Of a stretch of 64,000 bases of DNA, positions 51,859-60,628 are shown piece by piece (positions within the stretch are counted from its first letter, which is position 1; every line of letters begins with the position of its first letter). The notes beneath the pieces were generated by a model, which ran no database searches, was not told the origin of the DNA, and saw nothing but the letters and a program-made list of their open reading frames with translations. Origin of the DNA: Pseudomonas piscis (GTDB lineage Bacteria; Pseudomonadota; Gammaproteobacteria; Pseudomonadales; Pseudomonadaceae); contig NZ_WHUV01000001.1 in NCBI RefSeq assembly GCF_009380155.1, positions 806,001 through 870,000 of the forward strand. Direction: 5' to 3'. The translations under genes were made by a program, and so were the position numbers.

Positions 51859-52394
51859 TGGACGAGCTCGCGCACAAGCGCCATGGCGCTGCCGGGGCCA
51901 AGAGCGTCTTGTTCCTGGTCTTTCGCATCGGTGACGAGCGTTATGCGCTGCGCGCCGTGGACGTAGTGGAGGTGTTGCCGCGCCTGCAGCTCAAGCCCAT
52001 TGCCCAGGCCCCGGCCTGGGTGGCGGGGGTCTTCGCCTATCGTGGCGTGGTGGTCCCGGTCGTCGATCTGTGCCAGCTGACCTTCGACCGTCCGGCACAG
52101 CAGCGCACCAGCACGCGGTTGGTGCTGGTGCACTATCACGGCGATGCCGGGCAGCCGGCCCGGGTGCTGGGGCTGTTGCTGGAGCAGGCCAACGACACCC
52201 TGCGCTGCGATCCGGCGCGGTTCCAGCCCTATGGCCTGGACAACTCCCAGGCGCCCTACCTGGGGCCGGTGCTGGAGGATGAGCAGGGCCTGTTGCAGTG
52301 GGTACGGGTCGACGACCTGCTGGGCGCGCCGGTCCGCGACTTGCTGTTTCCCAATCCGCCGCTGGATCCGGCCGCGCTCGAGGAGCTTCGATGA
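51858..52394 (+). CDS. wspB: CheW-like adaptor WspB
   Basis: A 178-residue CheW-domain scaffold linking receptor WspA to kinase WspE. Typical CheW stretches are FLVFRIGDERYALRAVDVVE near residue 18 and APAWVAGVFAYRGVVVPVVD near 50. Its ATG overlaps the wspA stop, and its stop overlaps the wspC ATG by 4 bases, so translation is coupled. Length is normal. Confidence 0.95.
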   Translation: MDELAHKRHGAAGAKSVLFLVFRIGDERYALRAVDVVEVLPRLQLKPIAQAPAWVAGVFAYRGVVVPVVDLCQLTFDRPAQQRTSTRLVLVHYHGDAGQPARVLGLLLEQANDTLRCDPARFQPYGLDNSQAPYLGPVLEDEQGLLQWVRVDDLLGAPVRDLLFPNPPLDPAALEELR

Positions 52395-53665
52395 GCGGCG
52401 AACAACGGTTCTTCGATTTCCTCAAGGAACGCATCGGCCTGGATGTCGCCTCCGTGGGGCCGGCGATCATCGAGCGGGCGCTGCGCCAGCGCTGCAACGC
52501 CTTGTATATCCATGGCAGCGACGAGTATTGGCAGCGGTTGCAGGGCTCGCGGGAAGAGCAGCAGGCCCTGATCGAGGCGGTGATCGTTCCCGAGACCTGG
52601 TTCTTCCGTTACCCGGAATCCTTCTCCACCCTGGTCAAGCTGGCCACCGCGCGCCTGGCCCAACTCAAGGGCATGCGTGCCCTGCGCCTGTTGAGCCTGC
52701 CCTGTTCCACCGGCGAGGAGCCCTATTCGATCGCCATGGCCCTGCTGGACGGCGGCCTGGCGCCCCATCAGTTCAAGGTCGATGGCCTGGACGTCAGTCC
52801 GTTGTCGGTGGAGCGCGCCAGGAGCGCGGTCTACGGCAAGAACTCCTTCCGTGGCCAGGACATCGGCTTTCGTGAGCGGCATTTCGTCGCCGAGGACGAG
52901 CGCTATCGCCTGAGCGAGAGGGTGCGCGAGCAGGTGCGCCTGCAAGTGGGCAACGTGATGGAGCCAGGGTTGCTGGCCGCCGAGCCGGCCTTCGACTTCG
53001 TCTTTTGCCGCAACCTGCTGATCTATTTCGACCAGCCGACCCAGCGTCAGGTGTTCGAGGTGCTCAAGCGCCTCACCCACGAGGAGGGCGTGCTGTTCAT
53101 CGGACCGGCCGAGGGCAGCCTGCTGGGGCGCCTGGGCATGCGCTCGATCGGCATTCCCCAGTCCTTCGCCTTCAGGCGCCACAACGAACCCGAGCCGGTA
53201 CCGGTGCTGGCGCAACCCATGCCGCCGCCACTGCCGATTCCGTCTCGCAATATCGTGCCGCCGGCGCCGCGCCAGCGCCCTTTCGCCAGCCGCCTGGCGT
53301 CCTTGCCGGCGGTGGAGCCCGCGCGGCCCGCCAGCGATGCCGCCAGCCTGTTGGCCAGCATCGCCACGCTGGCCAACGAGGGCAAAAGCGCCGAGGCCCG
53401 CGCCGCTTGCGAGCGCTATCTGCGCGAGCATGAGCCGGCGGCCCAGGTGTTCTACTGGCTGGGCCTGCTCAGCGATGTTTCCGGCAACGCCATGGAGGCC
53501 CAGGGTTTCTATCGCAAGGCCTTGTACCTGGAGCCGCAGCACCCCGAGGCCCTGGCCCACCTGGCGGCGTTGCTGGCCTCCCAGGGCGATGCGGCTGGCG
53601 CCCAACGCTTGCAGGATCGCGCGGCCCGTAGCTCGCGCACCGCCGACAGTGAGTTGAAACGATGA
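52391..53665 (+). CDS. wspC: CheR-type receptor methyltransferase WspC with TPR tail
   Basis: SAM-dependent methyltransferase for WspA glutamates. The 424-residue protein has the CheR N-terminal helical domain (about 1-75) and a SAM-binding domain with LRLLSLPCSTGEEPYSIAMA near 102. FVFCRNLLIYFDQPTQRQVF near 203 is also typical. A Pro-rich linker (about 275-310) joins C-terminal TPR repeats (about 320-400), as in P. aeruginosa WspC. The ATG at 52391 is chosen because it overlaps the wspB stop and gives the known MSGEQRFFDFL start. Its stop overlaps the wspD ATG by 4 bases. Confidence 0.96.
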   Translation: MSGEQRFFDFLKERIGLDVASVGPAIIERALRQRCNALYIHGSDEYWQRLQGSREEQQALIEAVIVPETWFFRYPESFSTLVKLATARLAQLKGMRALRLLSLPCSTGEEPYSIAMALLDGGLAPHQFKVDGLDVSPLSVERARSAVYGKNSFRGQDIGFRERHFVAEDERYRLSERVREQVRLQVGNVMEPGLLAAEPAFDFVFCRNLLIYFDQPTQRQVFEVLKRLTHEEGVLFIGPAEGSLLGRLGMRSIGIPQSFAFRRHNEPEPVPVLAQPMPPPLPIPSRNIVPPAPRQRPFASRLASLPAVEPARPASDAASLLASIATLANEGKSAEARAACERYLREHEPAAQVFYWLGLLSDVSGNAMEAQGFYRKALYLEPQHPEALAHLAALLASQGDAAGAQRLQDRAARSSRTADSELKR

Positions 53666-54348
53666 GCCATCCCTATTCATTGGACGTGACCCGTGAAGAT
53701 GCGCAGGCCATCGATGACTGCTGGAACCGCATCGGCATCCATGGCGACAAGTCCTGCCCTCTGCTGGCCGAGCACATCCATTGCCGCAACTGTTCGGTGT
53801 ATTCGGCTGCCGCCACGCGCCTGCTGGACCGTTATTCGTTGCGCCAGCAGGACCGTGAGCGCTCGGTGGCCGAGGAAACCGACAGCGATGTGGCCAGCCG
53901 CTCGCTGCTGATGTTCCGTCTTGGCGAGGAATGGCTGGGGTTGCCTACCCGCTGTCTGTTGGAAGTGGCGCCGCAACAGGCGATCCATTCCCTGCCGCAC
54001 CAGCGTTCACGAGCCTTGCTGGGGGTGGCCAATGTCCGCGGGGCGTTGGTGGCCTGCCTGTCGTTGACCGAGTTGCTGGGGCTCGACAGCACGCCGGCGA
54101 TAGCCTCCAGTGCCCGGGTGATGCCGCGGATGCTGATCATCGGTGCCGAAGGCGGCCCGGTGGTGGTGCCGGTGGACGAGGTGCATGGCATCCATGCCAT
54201 CGAGGAACGCATCCTCGACAACGCTTCGGCGTCCGGTGACCAGGCCAATGCCAAATACACCCGTGGCGTGTTGCAATGGCAAGGACGCAGCTTGCGCTTG
54301 CTGGATGAAGAGCAATTGCTCTCGGCCGTCACCCGGAGCCTGACATGA
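53662..54348 (+). CDS. wspD: CheW-like adaptor WspD
   Basis: A 228-residue second CheW adaptor. The N-terminal extension holds a Cys/His cluster (CPLLAEHIHCRNC near residues 31-44) not found in WspB, which could be a redox- or metal-sensitive element (inference). The CheW domain follows (about 75-220; RSLLMFRLGEEWLGLPTRCL). It overlaps wspC and wspE by 4 bases each. Confidence 0.95.
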   Translation: MSHPYSLDVTREDAQAIDDCWNRIGIHGDKSCPLLAEHIHCRNCSVYSAAATRLLDRYSLRQQDRERSVAEETDSDVASRSLLMFRLGEEWLGLPTRCLLEVAPQQAIHSLPHQRSRALLGVANVRGALVACLSLTELLGLDSTPAIASSARVMPRMLIIGAEGGPVVVPVDEVHGIHAIEERILDNASASGDQANAKYTRGVLQWQGRSLRLLDEEQLLSAVTRSLT

Positions 54349-56687
54349 CCCCCGATCAAATGCGCGACGCCTCGCTGCTGGAGCTGTTCAGCCTGGAAGC
54401 CGAGGCCCAGACCCAGGTGCTCAGCGCCGGGTTGCTGGCCCTGGAGCGCAACCCGACCCAGGCCGACCAGCTGGAGGCCTGCATGCGTGCGGCCCACTCC
54501 CTCAAGGGCGCGGCCCGGATCGTCGGGATCGATGCCGGTGTCAGCGTCGCCCATGTCATGGAGGATTGCCTGGTCAGTGCCCAGGAAGGGCGCCTTTATC
54601 TGCAACCCGAGCACATCGACGCCTTGCTCCAGGGCACCGACCTGTTGATGCGCGTCGCCACTCCAGGCGGTGCCGAGCTGGTGGCCCCGGATATCCAGGC
54701 CTATGTGGCGCTGATGGAGCGCTTGTTGACCCAGGGGCCTGGCGCGCCACAGCTGGCAGCGCCAGGCGTGCCGGCGCCTGTTGCTGCTGGCCTGCCGGAC
54801 CTGTTGCTCGAGCCCAGGCTGCAGATGCCGGAGCCTGCGCCGACGCTGGCCGACCTCGAGCATGAAGCGCAGGCGCCTGACGAGCCAGCCCAGGAACCAG
54901 TCCCGGGCCTGCGCCGTGGCCGACGGGTCACCGATGGCGGTGAGCGGGTACTGCGGGTCACCGCCGAACGGCTCAACAGCCTGCTGGATCTGTCCAGCAA
55001 ATCCCTGGTGGAAACCCAGCGGCTCAAGCCGTACCTGGCCACCATGCAGCGTCTCAAGCGGATCCAGAACAACAGCCTGGCGGCCCTGGAGAACCTCAAC
55101 CTGCATCTGAAGGAGCATGCCCTGGGCCTTGAGGCCCAGGAGGCCCTGGCGGATGCGCGGCGGTTGCTAGCCGAGTCCCAGCAGCTGCTGGCGGAAAAGA
55201 CCGCCGAGCTCGATGAGTTCGGCTGGCAGGCGAGCCAGCGCGCCCAGGTGCTCTACGACACGGCCCTGGCCTGCCGGATGCGGCCCTTCGCCGATGTGCT
55301 GGGCGGCCAGGCCCGCATGGTCCGGGACTTGGGGCGCAGCCTGGGCAAGCAGGTGCGCCTGGAGATCGAGGGTGAAAAGACCCAGGTCGACCGCGACGTG
55401 CTGGAAAAGCTCGAGGCACCGCTGACCCATCTGTTGCGCAATGCCGTCGACCACGGCATCGAACTGCCCGAGCAGCGCTTGCTGGCGGGCAAGCCGGCCG
55501 AGGGGGTGATTCGCCTGCGGGCCTCGCACCAGGCCGGGTTGCTGGTGCTGGAGTTGAGCGACGACGGGCATGGCGTGGACCTGGAGCGCTTGCGCCTGAG
55601 CATCGTCGAGCGTCATCTATCACCGGCCGAGACTGCCGCCCAGCTCAGCGAGGAGGAGTTGCTGACGTTCCTGTTCCTGCCGGGTTTCAGCCTGCGGGAC
55701 AAGGTCACGGAGGTTTCCGGCCGGGGCGTCGGCCTGGATGCGGTGCAGCACATGGTGCGCCAGCTGCGTGGGGCGGTGGTGCTGGAGCAGGTCAGCGGCC
55801 AAGGCAGTCGCTTCCACCTTGAGGTGCCGTTGACCCTGTCGGTGGTGCGCAGCCTGGTGGTGGAGGTGGGGGGCGAAGCCTATGCCTTCCCGCTGGCCCA
55901 TATCGAGCGCATGCGCGACCTGGAGCCGGAGGACATCGTCCAGGTGGAGGGGCGCCAGCATTTCTGGCACGAGGGCCGGCATGTCGGCCTGGTGGCCGCC
56001 AGCCAGCTGTTGCAGCGGCCGGCGACCCAGGATGGCGCGGCTACCTTGAAGGTGGTGGTGATCCGCGAGCGCGAGGCGGTGTACGGCATCGCCGTGGAGC
56101 GCTTCATCGGCGAGCGGACCCTGGTGGTGCTGCCGCTGGACGAGCGCCTGGGCAAGATCCAGGACATTTCCGCCGGTGCCCTGCTGGATGACGGCCGGGT
56201 GGCGTTGATCGTCGATGTCGAGGACATGCTGCGCTCGGTGGACAAGCTGCTCGACACCGGTCGCCTGGAGCGCATCGCCCGGCATCACCAGCAACATGCC
56301 CAGGCCGCGCGCAAGCGGATCCTGGTGGTCGACGACTCGCTGACGGTGCGCGAACTGCAGCGCAAGCTGCTGATCAATCGCGGCTACGACGTGGCCGTGG
56401 CCGTGGACGGCATGGACGGCTGGAATGCCCTGCGCTCGGAAAGCTTCGACCTGCTGATCACCGACATCGACATGCCGCGCATGGATGGGATCGAACTGGT
56501 CACGCTGCTGCGTCGCGACAATCGCCTGCAGTCGTTGCCGGTGATGGTGGTGTCCTACAAGGATCGTGAGGAAGACCGGCGCCGTGGACTGGATGCCGGT
56601 GCCGACTATTATCTAGCCAAGGCCAGTTTCCATGACGACGCCCTGCTGGATGCGGTGGTGGAACTGATTGGAGGAGCGCGGGCGTGA
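54345..56687 (+). CDS. wspE: Hybrid CheA-type kinase WspE
   Basis: Central kinase of the Wsp system, phosphorylating WspR and WspF. The 780-residue protein has an N-terminal HPt with phospho-acceptor H51 (AAHSLKGAARIV), a linker, a dimerisation region (about 215-300) and an HATPase (about 345-485; LLRNAVDHGIELPEQR, GRGVGLDAV). A CheW-like domain (about 490-630) and a C-terminal receiver with D707 (LLITDIDMPRMDG) follow. All phosphotransfer residues are intact. Its stop overlaps the wspF GTG. Confidence 0.97.
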   Translation: MTPDQMRDASLLELFSLEAEAQTQVLSAGLLALERNPTQADQLEACMRAAHSLKGAARIVGIDAGVSVAHVMEDCLVSAQEGRLYLQPEHIDALLQGTDLLMRVATPGGAELVAPDIQAYVALMERLLTQGPGAPQLAAPGVPAPVAAGLPDLLLEPRLQMPEPAPTLADLEHEAQAPDEPAQEPVPGLRRGRRVTDGGERVLRVTAERLNSLLDLSSKSLVETQRLKPYLATMQRLKRIQNNSLAALENLNLHLKEHALGLEAQEALADARRLLAESQQLLAEKTAELDEFGWQASQRAQVLYDTALACRMRPFADVLGGQARMVRDLGRSLGKQVRLEIEGEKTQVDRDVLEKLEAPLTHLLRNAVDHGIELPEQRLLAGKPAEGVIRLRASHQAGLLVLELSDDGHGVDLERLRLSIVERHLSPAETAAQLSEEELLTFLFLPGFSLRDKVTEVSGRGVGLDAVQHMVRQLRGAVVLEQVSGQGSRFHLEVPLTLSVVRSLVVEVGGEAYAFPLAHIERMRDLEPEDIVQVEGRQHFWHEGRHVGLVAASQLLQRPATQDGAATLKVVVIREREAVYGIAVERFIGERTLVVLPLDERLGKIQDISAGALLDDGRVALIVDVEDMLRSVDKLLDTGRLERIARHHQQHAQAARKRILVVDDSLTVRELQRKLLINRGYDVAVAVDGMDGWNALRSESFDLLITDIDMPRMDGIELVTLLRRDNRLQSLPVMVVSYKDREEDRRRGLDAGADYYLAKASFHDDALLDAVVELIGGARA

Positions 56688-57694
56688 AGATAGCGATAGT
56701 CAATGACATGCCCATGGCGGTGGAGGCGCTGCGCCGGGCGCTGGCCTTCGACCCCAGCCATGAGGTGGTCTGGGTCGCCACCAACGGGGCGGAAGCGGTG
56801 CAGTACTGCGCCGAGCTGACCCCGGACCTGATCCTGATGGACCTGATCATGCCGGTGATGGACGGGGTCGAGGCCACGCGGCGGATCATGGCCGAGTCGC
56901 CCTGCGCCATCGTCATTGTCACCGTCGACCGCCAGCAGAACGTGCACCGGGTGTTCGAGGCCATGGGCCACGGCGCCCTGGATGTGGTCGACACGCCGGC
57001 GGTGGGGGCGGGCAACGCCCAGGAGGCGGCGGCGCCGTTGCTGCGCAAGATCCTCAATATTGGCTGGCTGATCGGCCAGAGTGGCAGTCGCGTGCGTTCC
57101 GCGCCGCAACCCCTGCGCAACGGTGCGGCGCGCCGCAGCCTGGTGGCCATCGGTTCCTCGGCCGGCGGGCCGGCAGCCCTGGAAGTGTTGCTCAAGGGCT
57201 TGCCAAAGGACTTTCCCGCCGCCATCGTGCTGGTCCAGCATGTCGACCAGGTGTTCGCCGCGGGCATGGCCGAGTGGCTCAGCAGTGCATCGGGGTTGCC
57301 AGTGCGCCTGGCCCGGGAAGGGGAACCGCCACAAAGCGGCACGGTGCTGCTGGCGGGCACCAACCATCACATCCGCCTGTTGAAGAACGGCACGCTGGCC
57401 TATACCGCCGAGCCGGTGAACGAGATATACCGACCCTCCATCGACGTATTTTTTGAAAGTGTCGCCAGTTATTGGAATGGCGATGCGGTGGGCGTGTTGC
57501 TGACGGGCATGGGCCGAGATGGCGCCCAGGGCTTGAAGCTGATGCGCGATCAGGGTTATCTGACCATCGCTCAGGACCAGAACAGCAGCGCGGTGTATGG
57601 CATGCCCAAGGCGGCCGCTGCCATCGGCGCCGCCGCAGAGATTCGCCCACTGGACAAGATCGCTCCACGTTTGCTGGAGATATTCGCCAAATGA
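56684..57694 (+). CDS. wspF: CheB-type methylesterase WspF
   Basis: Negative regulator that demethylates WspA; loss-of-function mutations give the wrinkly, c-di-GMP-high phenotype in Pseudomonas. The 336-residue protein has a receiver domain (1-125, D53 in LILMDLIMP). Its methylesterase domain has catalytic S159 (AIGSSAGGPAALE), the His of VLVQHVDQ and the Asp of LLTGMGRDGAQG. No frameshift or missing residue is seen, so this genome carries an apparently functional, wild-type brake. GTG start overlaps the wspE stop (GTGA). Confidence 0.97.
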   Translation: MKIAIVNDMPMAVEALRRALAFDPSHEVVWVATNGAEAVQYCAELTPDLILMDLIMPVMDGVEATRRIMAESPCAIVIVTVDRQQNVHRVFEAMGHGALDVVDTPAVGAGNAQEAAAPLLRKILNIGWLIGQSGSRVRSAPQPLRNGAARRSLVAIGSSAGGPAALEVLLKGLPKDFPAAIVLVQHVDQVFAAGMAEWLSSASGLPVRLAREGEPPQSGTVLLAGTNHHIRLLKNGTLAYTAEPVNEIYRPSIDVFFESVASYWNGDAVGVLLTGMGRDGAQGLKLMRDQGYLTIAQDQNSSAVYGMPKAAAAIGAAAEIRPLDKIAPRLLEIFAK

Positions 57695-57742
57695 CTGATA
57701 AACGCAGCTGTCCTGGCCAGGTAGCACTTCAGGTGACAACCC

Positions 57743-58744
57743 ATGAATGATTTACAGCTCGACGAATTCAAGACCGACGAAAACGCCGCCATGGTGTTGC
57801 TGGTGGACGACCAGGCCATGATCGGCGAGGCGGTTCGGCGTGGGTTGGCGAATGAGGAAAACATCGACTTCCACTTCTGCGCCGATCCACACCAGGCCAT
57901 TGCCCAGGCGATTCGCATCAAGCCCACGGTGATCCTCCAGGACCTGGTGATGCCGGGCCTGGACGGCCTGACCCTGGTGCGCGAGTACCGCAACCACCCG
58001 GCGACCCAGAACATCCCGATCATCGTCCTGTCCACCAAGGAAGACCCGCTGATCAAGAGCGCGGCCTTCGCCGCCGGGGCCAACGACTACCTGGTCAAGC
58101 TGCCGGACAACATCGAGCTGGTGGCACGCATCCGCTATCACTCGCGTTCCTACATGACCCTGTTGCAGCGGGACGCCGCTTACCGGGCGCTACGGGTCAG
58201 CCAGCAACAGCTGCTGGACACCAACCTGGTGCTGCAGCGGCTGATGAACTCCGACGGCCTGACCGGGCTGTCCAACCGTCGGCACTTCGACGAGTACCTG
58301 GAGCTGGAATGGCGCCGGGCCATGCGTGAGCAGACCCAGCTGTCGCTGCTGATGATCGACGTCGACTACTTCAAGACCTACAACGATACCTTCGGCCACC
58401 TGGAGGGCGACGAAGCCCTGCGCAAGGTGGCCGCGGCGATCCGCGAGGCCAGCAGCCGGCCATCCGACCTGCCGGCGCGCTACGGCGGCGAGGAGTTCGT
58501 GCTGGTGCTGCCCAATACCTCGCCGGGTGGTGCGCGCCTGGTGGCCGAGAAGCTGCGCCAGACCGTCGAGGCCTTGAAAATCCCCCATATCGCGCCGGTG
58601 GAAGGGGCCAGCCTGACCATCAGCATCGGCCTGTCGACCATGACTCCGCAGCCCAACAGCCATTGCCGGCAGCTGATCTCGGCGGCGGACAAGGGCCTCT
58701 ATCTGGCCAAGAACAATGGGCGCAATCAGGTGGGGATCGAGTAA
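57743..58744 (+). CDS. wspR: Diguanylate cyclase response regulator WspR
   Basis: Output of the Wsp system: makes c-di-GMP when phosphorylated and clustered. The 333-residue protein has a receiver (D67 in QDLVMPG), a short coiled linker (about 135-165; [14 protein letters not shown]) and a GGDEF domain with the active motif G248-G-E-E-F252. The inhibitory I-site R239xxD242 lies five residues upstream. Both the catalytic and feedback sites are intact. It is 48 bases after wspF and on the same strand, completing the operon. Confidence 0.97.
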   Translation: MNDLQLDEFKTDENAAMVLLVDDQAMIGEAVRRGLANEENIDFHFCADPHQAIAQAIRIKPTVILQDLVMPGLDGLTLVREYRNHPATQNIPIIVLSTKEDPLIKSAAFAAGANDYLVKLPDNIELVARIRYHSRSYMTLLQRDAAYRALRVSQQQLLDTNLVLQRLMNSDGLTGLSNRRHFDEYLELEWRRAMREQTQLSLLMIDVDYFKTYNDTFGHLEGDEALRKVAAAIREASSRPSDLPARYGGEEFVLVLPNTSPGGARLVAEKLRQTVEALKIPHIAPVEGASLTISIGLSTMTPQPNSHCRQLISAADKGLYLAKNNGRNQVGIE

Positions 58745-58749
58745 CCGCT

Positions 58750-59253
58750 TCAGTTGCCGGGCTGTTGGTCCCTGGGTACTTCGATAAAGGTATCGGGGAG
58801 CAGGTAATAGCAATGGCGCGAGGTTTGCGAGCAGGTCAGCAGCACGGCTTCGACTCTGTACTGGGCATGGGTGTTGAGTTTTCCAGCGCTGAACAGATTG
58901 TCGATCAGGTTGCTGGCGGCGATGGGATAGTCACCGAAGGCGTAGCGCCAGTGGCTGTTTCTGTGGGCGTTGACCCAGGTGGCGCTGAACTGCGCCTGCA
59001 GCCATAGGGTTTGCGTGCCCACGGTGTTTTCCATGGCGCGGGTGCGGTAGTAGATCCACCACCAGAGAAATACCGCCAAAGGCACGGCCAGGGCCCAGGC
59101 CAGCAGCGGGTGGATGAACAAGCCGAGGCCCAGCAGCGGTATGGCGGCGAACAGGCTGAGGATGAAGTACACCACTGCCCGTGAGCCCCTCGGGTTGCGC
59201 CTTTCCCGGGCGAGGATATGGCGGATCTCTGAATCAGTGAGGGTTCTTTCCAT
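58750..59253 (-). CDS. Small membrane protein of unknown function
   Basis: A 167-residue protein. A soluble N-terminal stretch with charged residues (ERTLTDSEIRHILARERR) is followed by two close hydrophobic helices (about 27-48 and 52-68), then a larger hydrophilic C-terminal region (about 70-167) with a Cys pair in LLTCSQTSRHC. No family was recognised. It is convergent with wspR, five bases away, and its start is 188 bases from the divergent prfB. Confidence 0.65.
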   Translation of the reverse strand: MERTLTDSEIRHILARERRNPRGSRAVVYFILSLFAAIPLLGLGLFIHPLLAWALAVPLAVFLWWWIYYRTRAMENTVGTQTLWLQAQFSATWVNAHRNSHWRYAFGDYPIAASNLIDNLFSAGKLNTHAQYRVEAVLLTCSQTSRHCYYLLPDTFIEVPRDQQPGN

Positions 59254-59396
59254 GGAGGGGCGCTGGCGGTTTCTGCTGGTAGTGGGAAACAGGGAATGAA
59301 GCCTGAGCCAGAATTATAGAGCTCCCGATATGCCGGTTGGCGTGGCTATTCGTTGTTAAAGCCGCCAAGCGGGCTGCCGCCATTCGGTGATTCCGT

Positions 59397-59402
59397 TATA
59401 AT
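59397..59402 (+). promoter_or_regulatory. Likely -10 element of prfB
   Basis: A perfect TATAAT lies 40 bases upstream of the prfB ATG, with a weak -35. It is the only good promoter element in the 188-base gap. Confidence 0.55.
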
Positions 59403-59441
59403 CGCCGGCTTTCAAAAGTTCGCCAACGAGTGCTGCCATCC

Positions 59442-60537
59442 ATGGAAATCAACCCGATCCTGAATACCATCAAGGACCTGACCGAGCGTTCCCAGTCCAT
59501 TCGGGGGTATCTTTGACTACGATCAAAAGCATGACCGCCTGATCGAAGTCAACCGCGAGCTGGAAGACCCCAACGTCTGGAACAAGCCCGAGTACGCCCA
59601 GGCACTGGGGCGCGAGCGCTCCATGCTGGCACAGGTCGTCGAGACCCTGGACAAGCTGTCCGGTGGCCTCGCGGACTGCAAGGACTTGCTCGACATGGCC
59701 GTCGAAGAGAATGACGAAGGCGCCGTTAGCGACGTCGAGACCGAGCTGCAGGGCCTGGAAGAAGCCCTGGCCCAGCTTGAGTTCCGTCGCATGTTCAGTG
59801 GCGAGATGGACATGAACAACGCCTACCTGGACATCCAGGCCGGCTCCGGTGGCACCGAGGCCCAGGACTGGGCCAACATCCTGCTGCGCATGTACCTGCG
59901 CTGGGCCGACAAGCGCGGTTTCGACGCCACCATCATGGAACTGTCCGAGGGTGACGTCGCCGGCATCAAGGGCGCCACCGTGCACATCAAGGGCGAGTAC
60001 GCCTTCGGCTGGCTGCGTACCGAGATCGGCGTGCACCGCCTGGTGCGCAAGAGCCCGTTCGACTCCGGCGCCCGTCGCCATACTTCGTTCTCGGCGGTAT
60101 TCGTCTCGCCCGAGATCGACGACAAGGTCGAGATCGAGATCAACCCGTCCGACCTGCGCATCGATACCTATCGCTCCTCCGGCGCCGGCGGCCAGCACGT
60201 GAACACCACCGACTCGGCGGTGCGGATCACCCACGTGCCGACCAACACCGTGGTCAGCTGCCAGAACGAACGTTCCCAGCACGCCAACAAGGACACCGCC
60301 ATGAAGATGCTGCGGGCCAAGTTGTACGAGCAGGAAATGCAGAAGCGCAACGCCGCCTCGCAGGCCTTGGAAGACACCAAGTCGGACATCGGCTGGGGCC
60401 ACCAGATCCGTTCCTACGTACTGGATGACTCGCGCATCAAGGACCTGCGCACCGGCGTCGAGCGCAGCGACTGCCAGAAGGTCCTGGACGGCGACCTCGA
60501 CCAATACCTGGAAGCGAGCCTCAAGCAGGGGCTGTAA
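59442..60537 (+). CDS. prfB: Peptide chain release factor 2 (programmed +1 frameshift)
   Basis: RF2 recognises UGA and UAA and releases the finished peptide. Translation starts at 59442, reads 24 codons, meets the in-frame TGA at 59514-59516 in the slippery context CTT TGA C, and must shift +1 to continue to 60537. That gives 364 residues. A Shine-Dalgarno-like GGGGG lies 3 bases upstream of CTT, the standard stimulator. The downstream part has the SPF peptide-anticodon motif ([11 protein letters not shown]) and the catalytic GGQ ([15 protein letters not shown]). This autoregulated frameshift is authentic, not an error. lysS lies downstream. Confidence 0.97.
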
Positions 60538-60552
60538 ACCGCACACCACCGC

Positions 60553-60580
60553 CGCGATACCGGCCATTGCCGGTATCGCG
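60553..60580. repeat. Perfect 12-bp hairpin between prfB and lysS
   Basis: CGCGATACCGGC (60553-60564) is perfectly inverted as GCCGGTATCGCG (60569-60580) around CATT. There is no T run, so it is more likely an mRNA stabilising or processing element than a terminator, in line with prfB-lysS co-transcription in gamma-proteobacteria. Confidence 0.7.
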
Positions 60581-60628
60581 TGCCCTGCCCGACAGGGGCA
60601 ATGAACACCTGATGGAAAGAATGACGAC

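Noticed and set aside
59442..59516. prfB as a frameshifted pseudogene
   Set aside because: The interruption is the conserved CTT TGA C programmed frameshift with an upstream SD-like stimulator; the rest of RF2 is intact.
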